This document shows positions 36,923-46,892 of a stretch of DNA of 64,000 nt, one piece after another (position 1 is the first letter of the stretch; each line of letters opens with the position of its first letter). The notes under the pieces are model-generated. The model was not told the origin of the DNA. It worked only from the letters and a program-made list of their open reading frames with translations, and did not search any database. Source of the stretch: UBA4732 sp963823075 (GTDB lineage Bacteria; Planctomycetota; Planctomycetia; Gemmatales; Gemmataceae); assembly GCA_963823075.1 (NCBI GenBank), contig CAWGKE010000005.1:17746-81745 (forward strand), given 5' to 3'. The translations under genes and the position numbers were made by a program.

Positions 36923-37084
36923 TCGTACTGGATTGCACGACGGACGTAATCAGCACCCAGCCCTGCACCCTCGCTACTTCCTCTTGGAAATGAAGCGATT
37001 AACCTCGATGAATAAGGATGCTCGTTCGGTCCTCGCTCGTTACCCTAGCCACGCCAGACTCAACAGAGTGAATCCAATCGTTAG

Positions 37085-37621
37085 TCATGGATAGCGGGGC
37101 AATGCCAAGTATGCCTGAAACGGATGGAACTCCATTCCTTCGTAGACGAGAGCAAGGTACGGAAGAAGCCTCCCAAACCCGTCAACTATGTCGATGAGAT
37201 ATGGGTATTGAACTAACAGCGGCCTTTCGTGATCGTCTAGTTGGCCCTTCAGGGTTTGTGCCTTTTTCCATTTGTCGTAGTTCTTACGCTGGCCCGTGCG
37301 TGGATTCCCGTGAAAGAACTGGCTCTTCAGTGCGGCTCGTGCCAAGTCTCTCAACCAAAGCTGTGAATCTTTGAATCCATGTTTGTCGAGCCAATCGCCG
37401 CTCTTATGCAGCCATAGCCGTTCAAGATCAGTAACGGAAGATAGCTCGCAGATATGCCAGGTCACTTCCTTTTTCCCGTCGCACGGGAACTTATATGGGT
37501 ACTTGCCAAGGATGGTTTCGAGCCGTTTCTCTGCCGGTGGGAACTCGCCATCTTTTTCCCGTTGCCTTGTCCAGAATGAGAGGAGGTATTCATCGTCGCA
37601 GCTTGGTCGTATTATCTCCAT
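37085..37621 (-). CDS. Hypothetical protein downstream of brxL
   Basis: The 178-residue protein begins MEIIRPSCDDEYLLSFWTRQ at 37621 (an in-frame ORF extends upstream to 37696 but overlaps brxL in an unlikely way). It includes WLHKSGDWLDKHGFKDSQLW. No domain recognised. It lies 43 bp after brxL on the same strand, so it may be co-transcribed as a BREX accessory, but it could be unrelated. Confidence 0.45.
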   Translation of the reverse strand: MEIIRPSCDDEYLLSFWTRQREKDGEFPPAEKRLETILGKYPYKFPCDGKKEVTWHICELSSVTDLERLWLHKSGDWLDKHGFKDSQLWLRDLARAALKSQFFHGNPRTGQRKNYDKWKKAQTLKGQLDDHERPLLVQYPYLIDIVDGFGRLLPYLALVYEGMEFHPFQAYLALPRYP

Positions 37622-37664
37622 CGACGTGCATCCTCCGCTGTCTTCGTCCTCGAAACCGCAAGCC

Positions 37665-39713
37665 TTATTGCACCCCAAGCGCCTTGAACACCGCATCCGT
37701 GGGGTCGGAGTAGAAGCCCGTCTGGAACTTGGCGAACAACTCGCCGGGGATCGTCGGGATGTCCCGCACGCTCGCCATCGGCAGCAGGAGACGCTTGCCC
37801 CCAGCGTCGAAGGCCACTTGCAACGACTCGGCCAGGTTCTCCACCGGCACGATGCTGCCGCCCAGACTCATGCTGCCCAGGACGACGATCTGCTGCTGGA
37901 GCGGTCGCCCCAGGACGCCCGAACACAGGGCCACGAACGCCGCCAGCGTCATCGCCGTCGTCGGGCCGGTGTTGTGCAACTCGATGACGTGCAGGTGATA
38001 GTCGTGGTCGCCCGTCTTGATCGAAGCGCTGACCCGGCTGGCGTTCGCCTTGAAGTAGTCGAACCCGACCTTGATCGCCTCCTTGGCGGCACTATTCGAG
38101 CCGAGGCCCGAAGTCTTCAACGTGCCGTTTCCTGCGACCACCTGCGTCTCCAGCCGGTACAGGCCGAGATGCCCGCCCGATCCCGTGGCGACGGTGTGCA
38201 AGACGCCAGGGCTGAGGGGGCCATCGGGGATCAGCGTCCCGCCGCCTTGTTCCGGCACGGTGATGAATTTCTCCTCCAGCGTCTCCTGGTCGATGTAGCT
38301 GAAGTGAACGTCAAAGAACTCCATGCCGCCGATCTTCTTCAACTGCTCCTTCACCCGTCGCCGGGCCTCCAGGGCGTACTCCAGGCAGCGGCGCACCGCT
38401 TCCTTGTCGTACTCCTCGTGCGGGTAGAGCAGTTTCAGCAGCCCGGAGACGGTATGCTTGACGGCAATCGTGTCCCGCTGGTTGAGGTCACGGCCCAGCT
38501 TGAAATACTTGTTGATGGCGTCCCCGAAGTTCCGCTTGCGCATCTCTCGCAGGAACTCGGCCAGGTAGTCCACGATCAGGCCGTACTGGTTCGTGAAGAA
38601 CTCTGGCCGCATCTTCGGGATTTCCCAGCCGGGGACGTAGGCGTGGAAGCGGTCGAAGAAGGCCGAGTCGATCATCGTCTCCGGGAACGGGGCGAACAGG
38701 TGGCTCGTCTTCACCAGCGTATCAACCGGCTGGTTGATGTTGCCGACGAAGACCATCGAGGCGTAGGCGTTGACCGCATCACGGCCACGGGCGAACGACC
38801 CGGAGGCCATGTAGTCCTTCATGATCTGGACGCCATCTTTGTCCTTGAAGGAAATGCCGGCCACTTCGTCGAACGCCACCACGTCCCACACGCCGACCAG
38901 CCCGACTTGACGACGGGCCATGTTGTAGAACAGGTTCGCCACCGTCGTCTGCCCGCCCGACACCAGGATGCTGTTCGGGCTGATCTCCTTGTAGATGTGG
39001 CTCTTGCCCGTCCCCCTCGGCCCTAGCTCGGTGAGGTTGAAGTTGTTCTCGATCAGCGGAACCATGCGGGCCAGCAAGTGCCACTTCACCCGCTCCGTGA
39101 AATTGGTCGGCTCCATGCCGGTCGAGCGCAGCAATACGTCGATCCACTGCCCTTCGCTGAAGGCCCGCCGACCCTGGAACAACTCGTCCATGTCCATGTT
39201 CGGCATCTGGATCGGCTTCAAGTCCCGGACGACGAACGGCGACCCCTTTTGGTCCTCCTCGAAGAAATACTCCAGGGTGACGATGCACCAGATGCCGCCG
39301 ACCAGCAACTTCTCGAACTTCGTAATGTAGCTGCTGTTGACCTCGACCCCCTTCACGCCGAGGTTGCCCAGCAGCGCCTCGTACACGTCCCGTTTCTCGT
39401 TGAGCGTCACCGTCACCTTGTCGATGACCTTCAGGCTGCCCCGCTCCCGGATCAACGACTTGACCTTCTCGGCCTCGTCGGGCCGGACGTAGTTCTCGGC
39501 CAGGACTTTCTTCACCGTCCGCAGCCCGTCCTCGATCACGGCCTCGTCGCTGGAAGCGCAGTACGTTCCCAGCAGGTACTCCAGGACGTACACTGGCACG
39601 TTCGCCCCTTCCTTGACCAGCTTGGTCAAGTCCTTGCGAACGACCTTGCCGGCGAAGTGGCGGGTCAGCAAGTCGTCGAGGCTGGTATCAGGGGTTGTCG
39701 GTTCAGAAATCAT
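37665..39713 (-). CDS. brxL: BrxL, Lon-like protease/ATPase of BREX
   Basis: The 682-residue protein has a Walker A motif GPRGTGKS at residues 231-238, within an AAA-type ATPase, and a Lon-like C-terminal half with a candidate serine in SMSLGGSIVPVENLAESL. BrxL forms ring-shaped assemblies that bind DNA in BREX type 1. Its ATG overlaps pglZ by 11 bases, the standard pglZ-brxL end of a type 1 cluster. It appears intact. Confidence 0.9.
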   Translation of the reverse strand: MISEPTTPDTSLDDLLTRHFAGKVVRKDLTKLVKEGANVPVYVLEYLLGTYCASSDEAVIEDGLRTVKKVLAENYVRPDEAEKVKSLIRERGSLKVIDKVTVTLNEKRDVYEALLGNLGVKGVEVNSSYITKFEKLLVGGIWCIVTLEYFFEEDQKGSPFVVRDLKPIQMPNMDMDELFQGRRAFSEGQWIDVLLRSTGMEPTNFTERVKWHLLARMVPLIENNFNLTELGPRGTGKSHIYKEISPNSILVSGGQTTVANLFYNMARRQVGLVGVWDVVAFDEVAGISFKDKDGVQIMKDYMASGSFARGRDAVNAYASMVFVGNINQPVDTLVKTSHLFAPFPETMIDSAFFDRFHAYVPGWEIPKMRPEFFTNQYGLIVDYLAEFLREMRKRNFGDAINKYFKLGRDLNQRDTIAVKHTVSGLLKLLYPHEEYDKEAVRRCLEYALEARRRVKEQLKKIGGMEFFDVHFSYIDQETLEEKFITVPEQGGGTLIPDGPLSPGVLHTVATGSGGHLGLYRLETQVVAGNGTLKTSGLGSNSAAKEAIKVGFDYFKANASRVSASIKTGDHDYHLHVIELHNTGPTTAMTLAAFVALCSGVLGRPLQQQIVVLGSMSLGGSIVPVENLAESLQVAFDAGGKRLLLPMASVRDIPTIPGELFAKFQTGFYSDPTDAVFKALGVQ

Positions 39714-42327
39714 CGGTGAACGCCCTGTCGATAGTTACTTCCACGCTCTGCTGCTCGATGCCGGTTTCGGCGTCCCGCAGGACGAGGCGGTAAGGAGTCT
39801 TCTTGTTGTACTGCCGGTCCTGAAGGACCAGATTGACCCATTTCTTCCTCTCATCCATGTTCCCCGAAGTGGAGTCGAATGTCACCGTCTCTACGTTCGT
39901 GACCGCCTCCTCGCCCTCGTAGACGGCGACCTTCAGCGTGATCGCCTTGACCCGCTCGCTCACCGCCTCCATCTGGATCAACTGGAAGCGGTGGCGGGCC
40001 GTGGTGATCCGGTGGTTGCTGCCAAGCACCTGGACCGTCATCGGCTTGATCTTCGTGTCCTGCGCCGACTTGCCCCGGACGTGCTTCACGGTCAGGACCG
40101 GGACGACGATCTCCTGCGGCATGGCCCCGCCGTGGATGAACCGGGAGCCGCCCGTGAAGTGGAAGCGATTCGACCCCTTGGGAATCCAGAACTCCATGTC
40201 ACCCTCGGCCCCTGCTGTCGTCGCCGTCTTGCCGTGCCAGGCAGCAGCGTGGTCGGGCAAGTGCCGGCCCAGGAGGTAGCGCTTCTTGGCGAGGACCGTG
40301 CCATCGGGCCGGTCGTCCAGTTTGCTCTTGTCGGCCTCGCCAGGCGACGTTTCCGTGAACAGGAAGCCGTGGTCCGCCGTGACGACGATGTGGTGGCCGT
40401 TCAGGTTGTTGACGACGTAGCCGACCAGCGCCGCCAGTTCGTCAATGGCCTGCCGCACGGCCTGAAAGGCTTCGCCCTCGGTCTTGCTGTCGTCGCCGAT
40501 GGCGTCCACCTTGTTGTGGTAGATGTAGACCACCCGCTTGTCTTTCACAAACTCCCGGCCTTCTTCCTTCTTCTTCGCCATCAGTTCGTCGGCCTTGCAC
40601 GCCATGCCGCCGACCGCTTGTAAGATCGTGTCCCGCTCGCCGGCCACGCTCGACTTGCCGTCCACCAGTACGTCCGCTGTGCCGGCTTTATACGCCAATT
40701 TCTTGTGCGGCAGCAGGCTCGCCATACCCAGGGCGGTGTACGACGGCAGCACGCCAAGCTGCGAGGTCAACTCGGCCTGGAAGCGATACTTGCCGTTCAG
40801 TTCCGAGGCGAGTTCCTGCGCCGCTTCATACCGGAAAGCGTCACTGATGATGACGAACGCTCGTCGGTTGTCGCCTTCCTCCAGCCAGGGCCGCACGTTC
40901 CGCTCGTAGAAGCGGTGCTGATTCGACACCTTCTCGATCTGCCACTTGCCGAGCAGCCCGCCGTGCGGCTCGACGAATTTACCCCAGGTCAGGACCAGCG
41001 CCGTCAGATACCAGTTGACGTAGCACTTCTCCACGTCACCCCTGAGCGGTTTGAGGACGCTCCAGCCTTCCTTCTCGGCCAGGTCCGCAGCCTCGCAGAA
41101 GTGGCGGTAGAGTTGGTCGAATCGAAATAGTTCCGACTCGTAAGCCCCGTACATGCTGCCGGCATCCGGGTAGTCGAAACCTGACTTGTACTGGTTGCGA
41201 AGGGCGAAGAAGTCCGCCGCCGCAACCAGGGCGTCGTAAACTGCGTGGAGCGCTCGCCGTGGGACGGCAGGCGACCCCGCCACCGTGGCCGAGGCCCAAT
41301 GTCCGGCCTGCCGGCGAGTGGCGACGGCTCGCACATCCTCGGCGTTGATCGTGTCCGCCGTGGTCTGGACCCGTTCCTTCAGGCTGCTGGCGATCCGCTT
41401 CTCGACGGCCAGGAAGGTCATCACGTCGAGAAGCTGGTCGATCTCCAGTCCTGGCAGGTGGTCGTCGATCTTGAGAACCGCCGCCGCTTCCGCCGACAGC
41501 CGGTCGTAGCTGCTGCCCTTGCTGCTGCTGTCCCGCCATTGGGCCAGGCAGACGACGGCGTTCGACCAGCCCGTGCGAGGGAGCAACAGCGGTCGGAGCG
41601 CCTGCGGCACTTCCCCTTTCAGGTGGTGGGCGAAGTCGGTCAGGACCAGACGCAGTAGGAAATTCTTCAGCGACGGGTTCTCTTCGCTGTAGCCGAAGAT
41701 AGTCTTCACCATCTGCCAGAACGGGGCGTCGAGGTCGAACTTCTCGACCTGCTCCCACACGGCGGGCGGGTTGTCGAGGTCCACTTCCGGCCCGGCCTCG
41801 GTCCAGGCATGGAAGAGCGTCAGCACCAGGTTGAACAGTTCGGGCTGGTCGGCCCTGGCGACGACAGCGATCATCTTGCGGTCGAGGTCGGCGGCGGCGT
41901 CATCGGCGGCGACCAGCGCCTTGAGTTTCTGGAGGCGTTCCTTGGCGTCGAAGAACTTGCGTCGGTCGGCGATGTGCAGGCGAAGATGCTGGTTCAGCAG
42001 GCCAAGCTGCTGCAATAGGATGGACGGTCGGTCGGCCCGGAAGCTGCGGCTGTAGAGGCGCACGTCGAGCAGCCAGTCGTCCTCGTAATCCGGTTCCTCG
42101 GTTGGGGCGTAGAGGAGGAACTTCGCCGTGGGTTCCTCACGCTCGATGCGGATTTTCGCCTGCATCGAGCCGACCTCATCCAACCGGACGACGTTGACAC
42201 CCTTCAGGTCGAGGAACGGCAGCGTGTTCTGGAACTCCCGGTCGGGGTCGTTCCAGAAGACGAGCCGGTGGCCCTCTTCGTTAAAGAGGCGTTCAAGGGC
42301 CGTATTGATCTGGTTGAGGTCGCTCAT
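39703..42327 (-). CDS. pglZ: PglZ, alkaline phosphatase-like BREX protein
   Basis: The 874-residue protein starts MSDLNQINTALERLFNEEGH, the typical BREX type 1 PglZ N-terminus. It carries the alkaline phosphatase-like segment VTADHGFLFTETS near residue 650. PglZ is required in all BREX types; its metal-dependent activity is thought to act on nucleic acid or a second messenger. The frame is complete and the stop overlaps brxL. The 5' end overlaps pglX by 4 bases. Confidence 0.9.
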   Translation of the reverse strand: MSDLNQINTALERLFNEEGHRLVFWNDPDREFQNTLPFLDLKGVNVVRLDEVGSMQAKIRIEREEPTAKFLLYAPTEEPDYEDDWLLDVRLYSRSFRADRPSILLQQLGLLNQHLRLHIADRRKFFDAKERLQKLKALVAADDAAADLDRKMIAVVARADQPELFNLVLTLFHAWTEAGPEVDLDNPPAVWEQVEKFDLDAPFWQMVKTIFGYSEENPSLKNFLLRLVLTDFAHHLKGEVPQALRPLLLPRTGWSNAVVCLAQWRDSSSKGSSYDRLSAEAAAVLKIDDHLPGLEIDQLLDVMTFLAVEKRIASSLKERVQTTADTINAEDVRAVATRRQAGHWASATVAGSPAVPRRALHAVYDALVAAADFFALRNQYKSGFDYPDAGSMYGAYESELFRFDQLYRHFCEAADLAEKEGWSVLKPLRGDVEKCYVNWYLTALVLTWGKFVEPHGGLLGKWQIEKVSNQHRFYERNVRPWLEEGDNRRAFVIISDAFRYEAAQELASELNGKYRFQAELTSQLGVLPSYTALGMASLLPHKKLAYKAGTADVLVDGKSSVAGERDTILQAVGGMACKADELMAKKKEEGREFVKDKRVVYIYHNKVDAIGDDSKTEGEAFQAVRQAIDELAALVGYVVNNLNGHHIVVTADHGFLFTETSPGEADKSKLDDRPDGTVLAKKRYLLGRHLPDHAAAWHGKTATTAGAEGDMEFWIPKGSNRFHFTGGSRFIHGGAMPQEIVVPVLTVKHVRGKSAQDTKIKPMTVQVLGSNHRITTARHRFQLIQMEAVSERVKAITLKVAVYEGEEAVTNVETVTFDSTSGNMDERKKWVNLVLQDRQYNKKTPYRLVLRDAETGIEQQSVEVTIDRAFTDDF

Positions 42328-45300
42328 TCGTCGTCCTTCCCACCCGTGACGGCTTTGACCTCGGCCAGCAGGTCGCCGAACTTGCCGTAGTTCACCTTCA
42401 CGCCGTCATCCAGGTCCAGCTTGATCCGCATGTCGGCGGCGTGCTTCAGCCTCTCCTCGAATCCGGCCAACTCAGTCTGCTGCTTCTTCAGGTCGTCCTG
42501 CTCCTTTTGGAGTTTGCGCCGATGCGAGGTCGAGGTCGCCTTGGTCTTGTCGCCTTCCAGTTGTTCGATGCGGGCAGCGATCCGGCCCTGGAGCGGGATG
42601 ACGTACTCCGTCCGCATCCGGGCCAGGATGCCTTCGTGGTAGCGGTGCAGGTAGACGACGCACTGGAAGGCCCGCTGTTTGCCGCTAGAGAACAGCCAGT
42701 AGATGGGTCGGCGCTTGTACCAGCGCAGATGGTCCCTGTAGAACCCCGTGGCGAGGTAGCGGCGGATCGTGTCCCGTGGCTGCTCGTCCCTCGCTGGGCC
42801 AAGGCTGTCGGCTATGAACTTCAGGTTCTCGGCCAGATGCTCCCTGGGCCACGCCACGCCCACGAATTCTTCGATGCGGCGGCCCGTGTCATCCTCGAAC
42901 CCCCAATCAAGTTGAGTAAGCGGGAGGATGCCGTCCGAGTCGGCGGGGAAGGTCGTGTAATGGCCCAGGTTGAATCCGTCGTCGCCGCCGTGGGCGTAGA
43001 TCAGCCCAGGCTTGTCCATGCTGTACCGGCCCATCATGCAGCCGATGGCATAGGACAACAACCGCTTGATGTCTTCTTCCCGATCAGGCCGTAGCAACGT
43101 GATCTGTTCTTCAGGAACAATCGGAGACACCTGCTCCTGGAGGCCGAAGCATTCGATGAAGAGACGGTTATTCTCCTCCTCTAATTGCTTGACTTGGGCG
43201 ATCATGGTCTGACAGTGATCTGACCACTGAACAAACGACCTTTCAACGGTCAAGCGGCGCTCACTGTTCAGAAGTGGCGAACTCTGAAACGACCAAGAAG
43301 ACTCCGAGGCGTCCCAATCTGAGCGGTGCATCCTGACAAGCTGTTCCGCCAAGAGTTGCACTCGTTTCCCTGGGTACTGGTAAGGAAGGTCGTCGATCTG
43401 CCCCATCTCGAATCCGACTGCGGGACTCAGGATATTCAGGAACCTCGTCACCAAGCAACTATTCATGAAAGCGAGAATCGAATCCATCTCGGCTTCGTCG
43501 CAGTAGAGGGCCGGCCCCTTGTCCCCTATGACGAATCCAACGTCGAATTTTCGGAACGAGGGTGCGCCTATCGTGACTCTTGACCAGGTGATACCAGGCA
43601 GGAAGTAGTAGTCCATGTTTTGCGGACGTGATCTCTGCCTTCCACCCTCCCAAAAGAAGTTGCGGATTTCGGAACCGTCATCGTGCCAGTTCACGACGAA
43701 CTCATGGTTCCCGTACCACTTTCGCTGCGCCCCGCCCTTGTTCAAAGGGAACCATTTTTTCCCTGATTGCTTGGCCGAAGCCCGTGAAGAAGCGTTGAGT
43801 TCGATGTTGGCCTGTGACACTTCATGCCACAAGCGAAGAAACCTGTCGTCATCAGCCGTTGCCACCCCTTGTTTCGACTGTGCCACACTCGACAGGGGCT
43901 TGCCTTTTGCAAACGCCCCTCTTTCTCGGTCTGAAATCCAGTAGGCGATAACTTCGCCCGCAGCTTCTTGAAATCGGCAGGTGCAGCTAGATGATTCTCA
44001 GACTCGAAGAACCGTCTCTCCAGTTCCTCGTTGTTTGCCACGCTCCCCTGCTTATCGAACAGTCTTCTGAACACTCCCCGAAAGGCGGGCATGTTCTGGT
44101 TGCGCACCACAAAGCTGCAACTTCCGAAGTCCGAGCCGAAGACTCCCCTGCCATTGTGGATGAAGCTGTCGATGGTCTGCTCTTCAATCAAGGACCGCCG
44201 AACTTCCTTGAACGACGAGAGGAACATCCAGTTCGGAATGGTAATCATCCCGACGAAGCCGTTCGGTTTGGCGAAGGCGACGTTTCGCTGGATGAAGCAG
44301 GCGTACAAATCACCCTTGGCTTCGTTGTACTGGTCGCCCACGAAATCCTTCAGCCGGCCCGTGAAATACTTGCCACCCATGTAGGGCGGATTGGCGACCA
44401 CACAATCGAACCGGCGACCGAGCAGTTCCGCCTGCTCGATGAACCGCAAGAAGTCGGCAGCATAGACCCTGTTGAACCCCTCGCCGTGTTTCGCCACGAG
44501 CCGTACTCGGTCCTGGATGTGCGGCAGCTTCGCCGCCAGCATGGCAGGCACATGGATCAGCGAGCCGAGCGTCTTGGCGTCCTCGAACAAGTCGATCAGC
44601 GTGGCGATGTCCGCTTGAGCCAGATCACCGGCGACCGACATATTCACCTTGCTGAATAGCTCTCTCTCGTCCTCGAACAGCTTGTCCGAAGGAGGCAACG
44701 GCTGCGTCAGCACCGGCTCGTTCAGGTAGTCGGTGATGTCCTTGGCGTTCAGTCCCTTCGTCTCCTGCAAGGCCAGGACGTGTGGCTGGACCTTGCTCTC
44801 GGCGTGGAATAGGCGGCGGTCGTCGGCACGGGCCTTCATCAGCAGGGCGAAGGCGGCGAGCTGCGCCGCCCGGTCGTCGATCTCCAGGCCGAACAGGTTC
44901 TTCCGCAGGATCAGCGAGGGGATGTCCTTGGCCCGGTAGCCCCGCTCCTGGTAGATGGCTTTGAACAGGTCGTAGGCTTCGACCAGGATATGGGCCGAGC
45001 CGCAGGCCGGGTCCAGGAACGTGATCTCTTCGGGGTTCAGGCTGGTCGGCGTGATCGCCTTCAGTTGTTCCTGCACTTCCGGGGTCTGCTCGGCTGGCTC
45101 GATGTAGTATTTCATCTGCTGCCGCAGCGACGACTCCGGGTAGGTCGCCAGCCACAGCCGACCCAGCGTGTTCTGCACCAGGTAGCGGACGATCCACTTG
45201 GGCGTGAACCGCTGGGTGGCAGCCGGGATGTCCTCGCTGGCGACGACCTTGCCGATCACGGCCTCGTACCGATCCGAGATGTAGGACTCGTAGAGCCAGC

Positions 45301-45934
45301 CGATAATCTCGACTTCCAGCCAGTCCTCCTCGTCGATCTCGCTCACCAGGTTGCGAATCAGCGAGTTGGAGTGCAACAGGCTGTCGGGCAGGACAAGTTC
45401 CGTCTCGTCGTCGATCCGCTCGAACAGGAACGGCATGGCGTCGTGCAGGGCGTTGCACTGAGCTACGAGCAACAGCCGGTAGAGTTCGGCCTCTTTCGTG
45501 CCTTCGATTTTCAGGTCGATGACCTTCTGCTGGTCCAGGCCGGGCAGATCGACATGCTCGGCGTGGTCAAGGATTTCCGGCGTCGGCTTACCTTCGGGGT
45601 GGCTCAAGACCCGGTAGCCTTGGTCCAGGTAGCCGTGCAGTTCCATGAACCGGATGGCGACGAGCCGGTTGAACCAGGTGTACGCCAGCGTCTCCATCGT
45701 CTGCGGGAAGCCGTGGTGTCGGACCTGCTCCTCCAGCTTCTTTCGCTTCTCACCAACCGCACGAGAGAAGGCCCGCCCGCCGATCAGCACGCTGTCGCCC
45801 TTTGCGACGGGAGGCTCGATGACGACCTCACCTTCGACTTCCTTCATGCCGTAGAACGCAGCCCGATCCGTGACCGCCTGGATGAACTCCTGGCGGGCCT
45901 TCGGAGCGTAGTTCTTTATCTTCGTGCGGTTCAT
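42324..45934 (-). CDS. pglX: PglX/BrxX adenine-specific DNA methyltransferase, one-base frameshift
   Basis: The protein has methyltransferase motif I FLDPACGSAHIL (DPACGS at residues 308-313) and the catalytic NPPY at residues 515-518. Around residue 658 the frame changes: the sequence reads KKLRAKLSPTGF, whereas adding one G on the plus strand after 43960 gives KKLPGEVIAYWISDRERGAF and continues to the end. Repaired length is 1203 residues, normal for PglX. It methylates a non-palindromic host motif to mark self DNA. The break may be a sequencing error; as given it would separate the methyltransferase from the target-recognition half. Confidence 0.9.
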
Positions 45935-45959
45935 GGTTGCCTTCTGCTCTAACCGATCT

Positions 45960-46892
45960 TCAGGCCGATTTAGCTGTCAAGTGTCGCTGGAACGACTGGA
46001 TCGCCTCCTGAAACGTCGTCACACTTTCGCAGCAAGTCGCTACCTTGTGGCCGTCAGCGATTGCCTGGTCAACGACCGACTCCTTCTGGTCGGGGTAGAA
46101 AATCCAGCCTTCGGGCTTCCATTCAACTGGATCATCCGGCGTGGGACGTACCAGCTTAGGCGATCCTGCTGCGAACGCCCTGGCAACGCAGGCGCAAACC
46201 CCGGCGTCAAACACGTCCTCGGCGATCACGCTCACGGTGCTGTACTTGTTGGGCTTTTTGCTCACCAGAACCTTGAACGATTCCGATAGGCTCTGGTTCA
46301 AGTTCAATTCAGACATCCAGGCAACAAACCCACCCCGCACGAGGCACGCTTTCGGGTAGGTTTCAAACAAGGTGATGTTGCCCGCCTTCCAAATCCCCCA
46401 CTCCTCGCACTTCGCACCAAGCAGTTGCAGCAGGAGCATCCCCTTTGTGGACTGGCTCCCGATGCTGTCAACGATCACGGACAGGCCGCTTTTCAGCTTC
46501 GCTCTCTCCGTGTAGCGGTACAAAAGGGTGTTCTCGATGTTTGCCGAAGTGGGCTGATAGGCCCACTTCGCCGGCACGGTTCCATCCAGTAGCCCCTTGA
46601 AATCTCTCGGCCAGCCGAGCGGGGTGTCGATTGCGATGTAGTAGTGGGCATCCTGCATGTAGCTCTTGTCCTTGACTTCCCCGCTGCACAGCGAGAACCA
46701 TTGTTCGATGAGCAGGCCGGGCCTCTCGGTGGCACACGAGTCGAATAGCTGGCGAATCGTATTCCCCAGGTTGTCCCTGTGGTAGCCGATGATGCGGCTG
46801 GCATCCATCACCACGATGGCATCGCAACTGTCGTCCTTGCCTTTGGTGCATTTCCACGCACCGACATCCCAGCCGATGTAGAAGTTCGCCAT
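45960..46892 (-). CDS. DUF429-like RNase H-fold protein in the BREX cluster
   Basis: The 310-residue protein begins FYIGWDVGAWKCTKGKDD and contains AIDTPLGWP, NTLLYRYTER, FETYPKACLV and EDVFDAGVCACVARA, the pattern of DUF429 proteins with a predicted RuvC-like nuclease fold. It sits between brxC (8 bp away) and pglX (25 bp) on the same strand, so it is most likely part of the operon. It is not one of the six core type 1 genes, and could be an added nuclease or a regulator. The assignment is from motif order only. Confidence 0.6.
   Translation of the reverse strand: MANFYIGWDVGAWKCTKGKDDSCDAIVVMDASRIIGYHRDNLGNTIRQLFDSCATERPGLLIEQWFSLCSGEVKDKSYMQDAHYYIAIDTPLGWPRDFKGLLDGTVPAKWAYQPTSANIENTLLYRYTERAKLKSGLSVIVDSIGSQSTKGMLLLQLLGAKCEEWGIWKAGNITLFETYPKACLVRGGFVAWMSELNLNQSLSESFKVLVSKKPNKYSTVSVIAEDVFDAGVCACVARAFAAGSPKLVRPTPDDPVEWKPEGWIFYPDQKESVVDQAIADGHKVATCCESVTTFQEAIQSFQRHLTAKSA

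Noticed and set aside
37371..39026. Long plus-strand frame opposite brxL
   Set aside because: Shadow of brxL; composition not protein-like.
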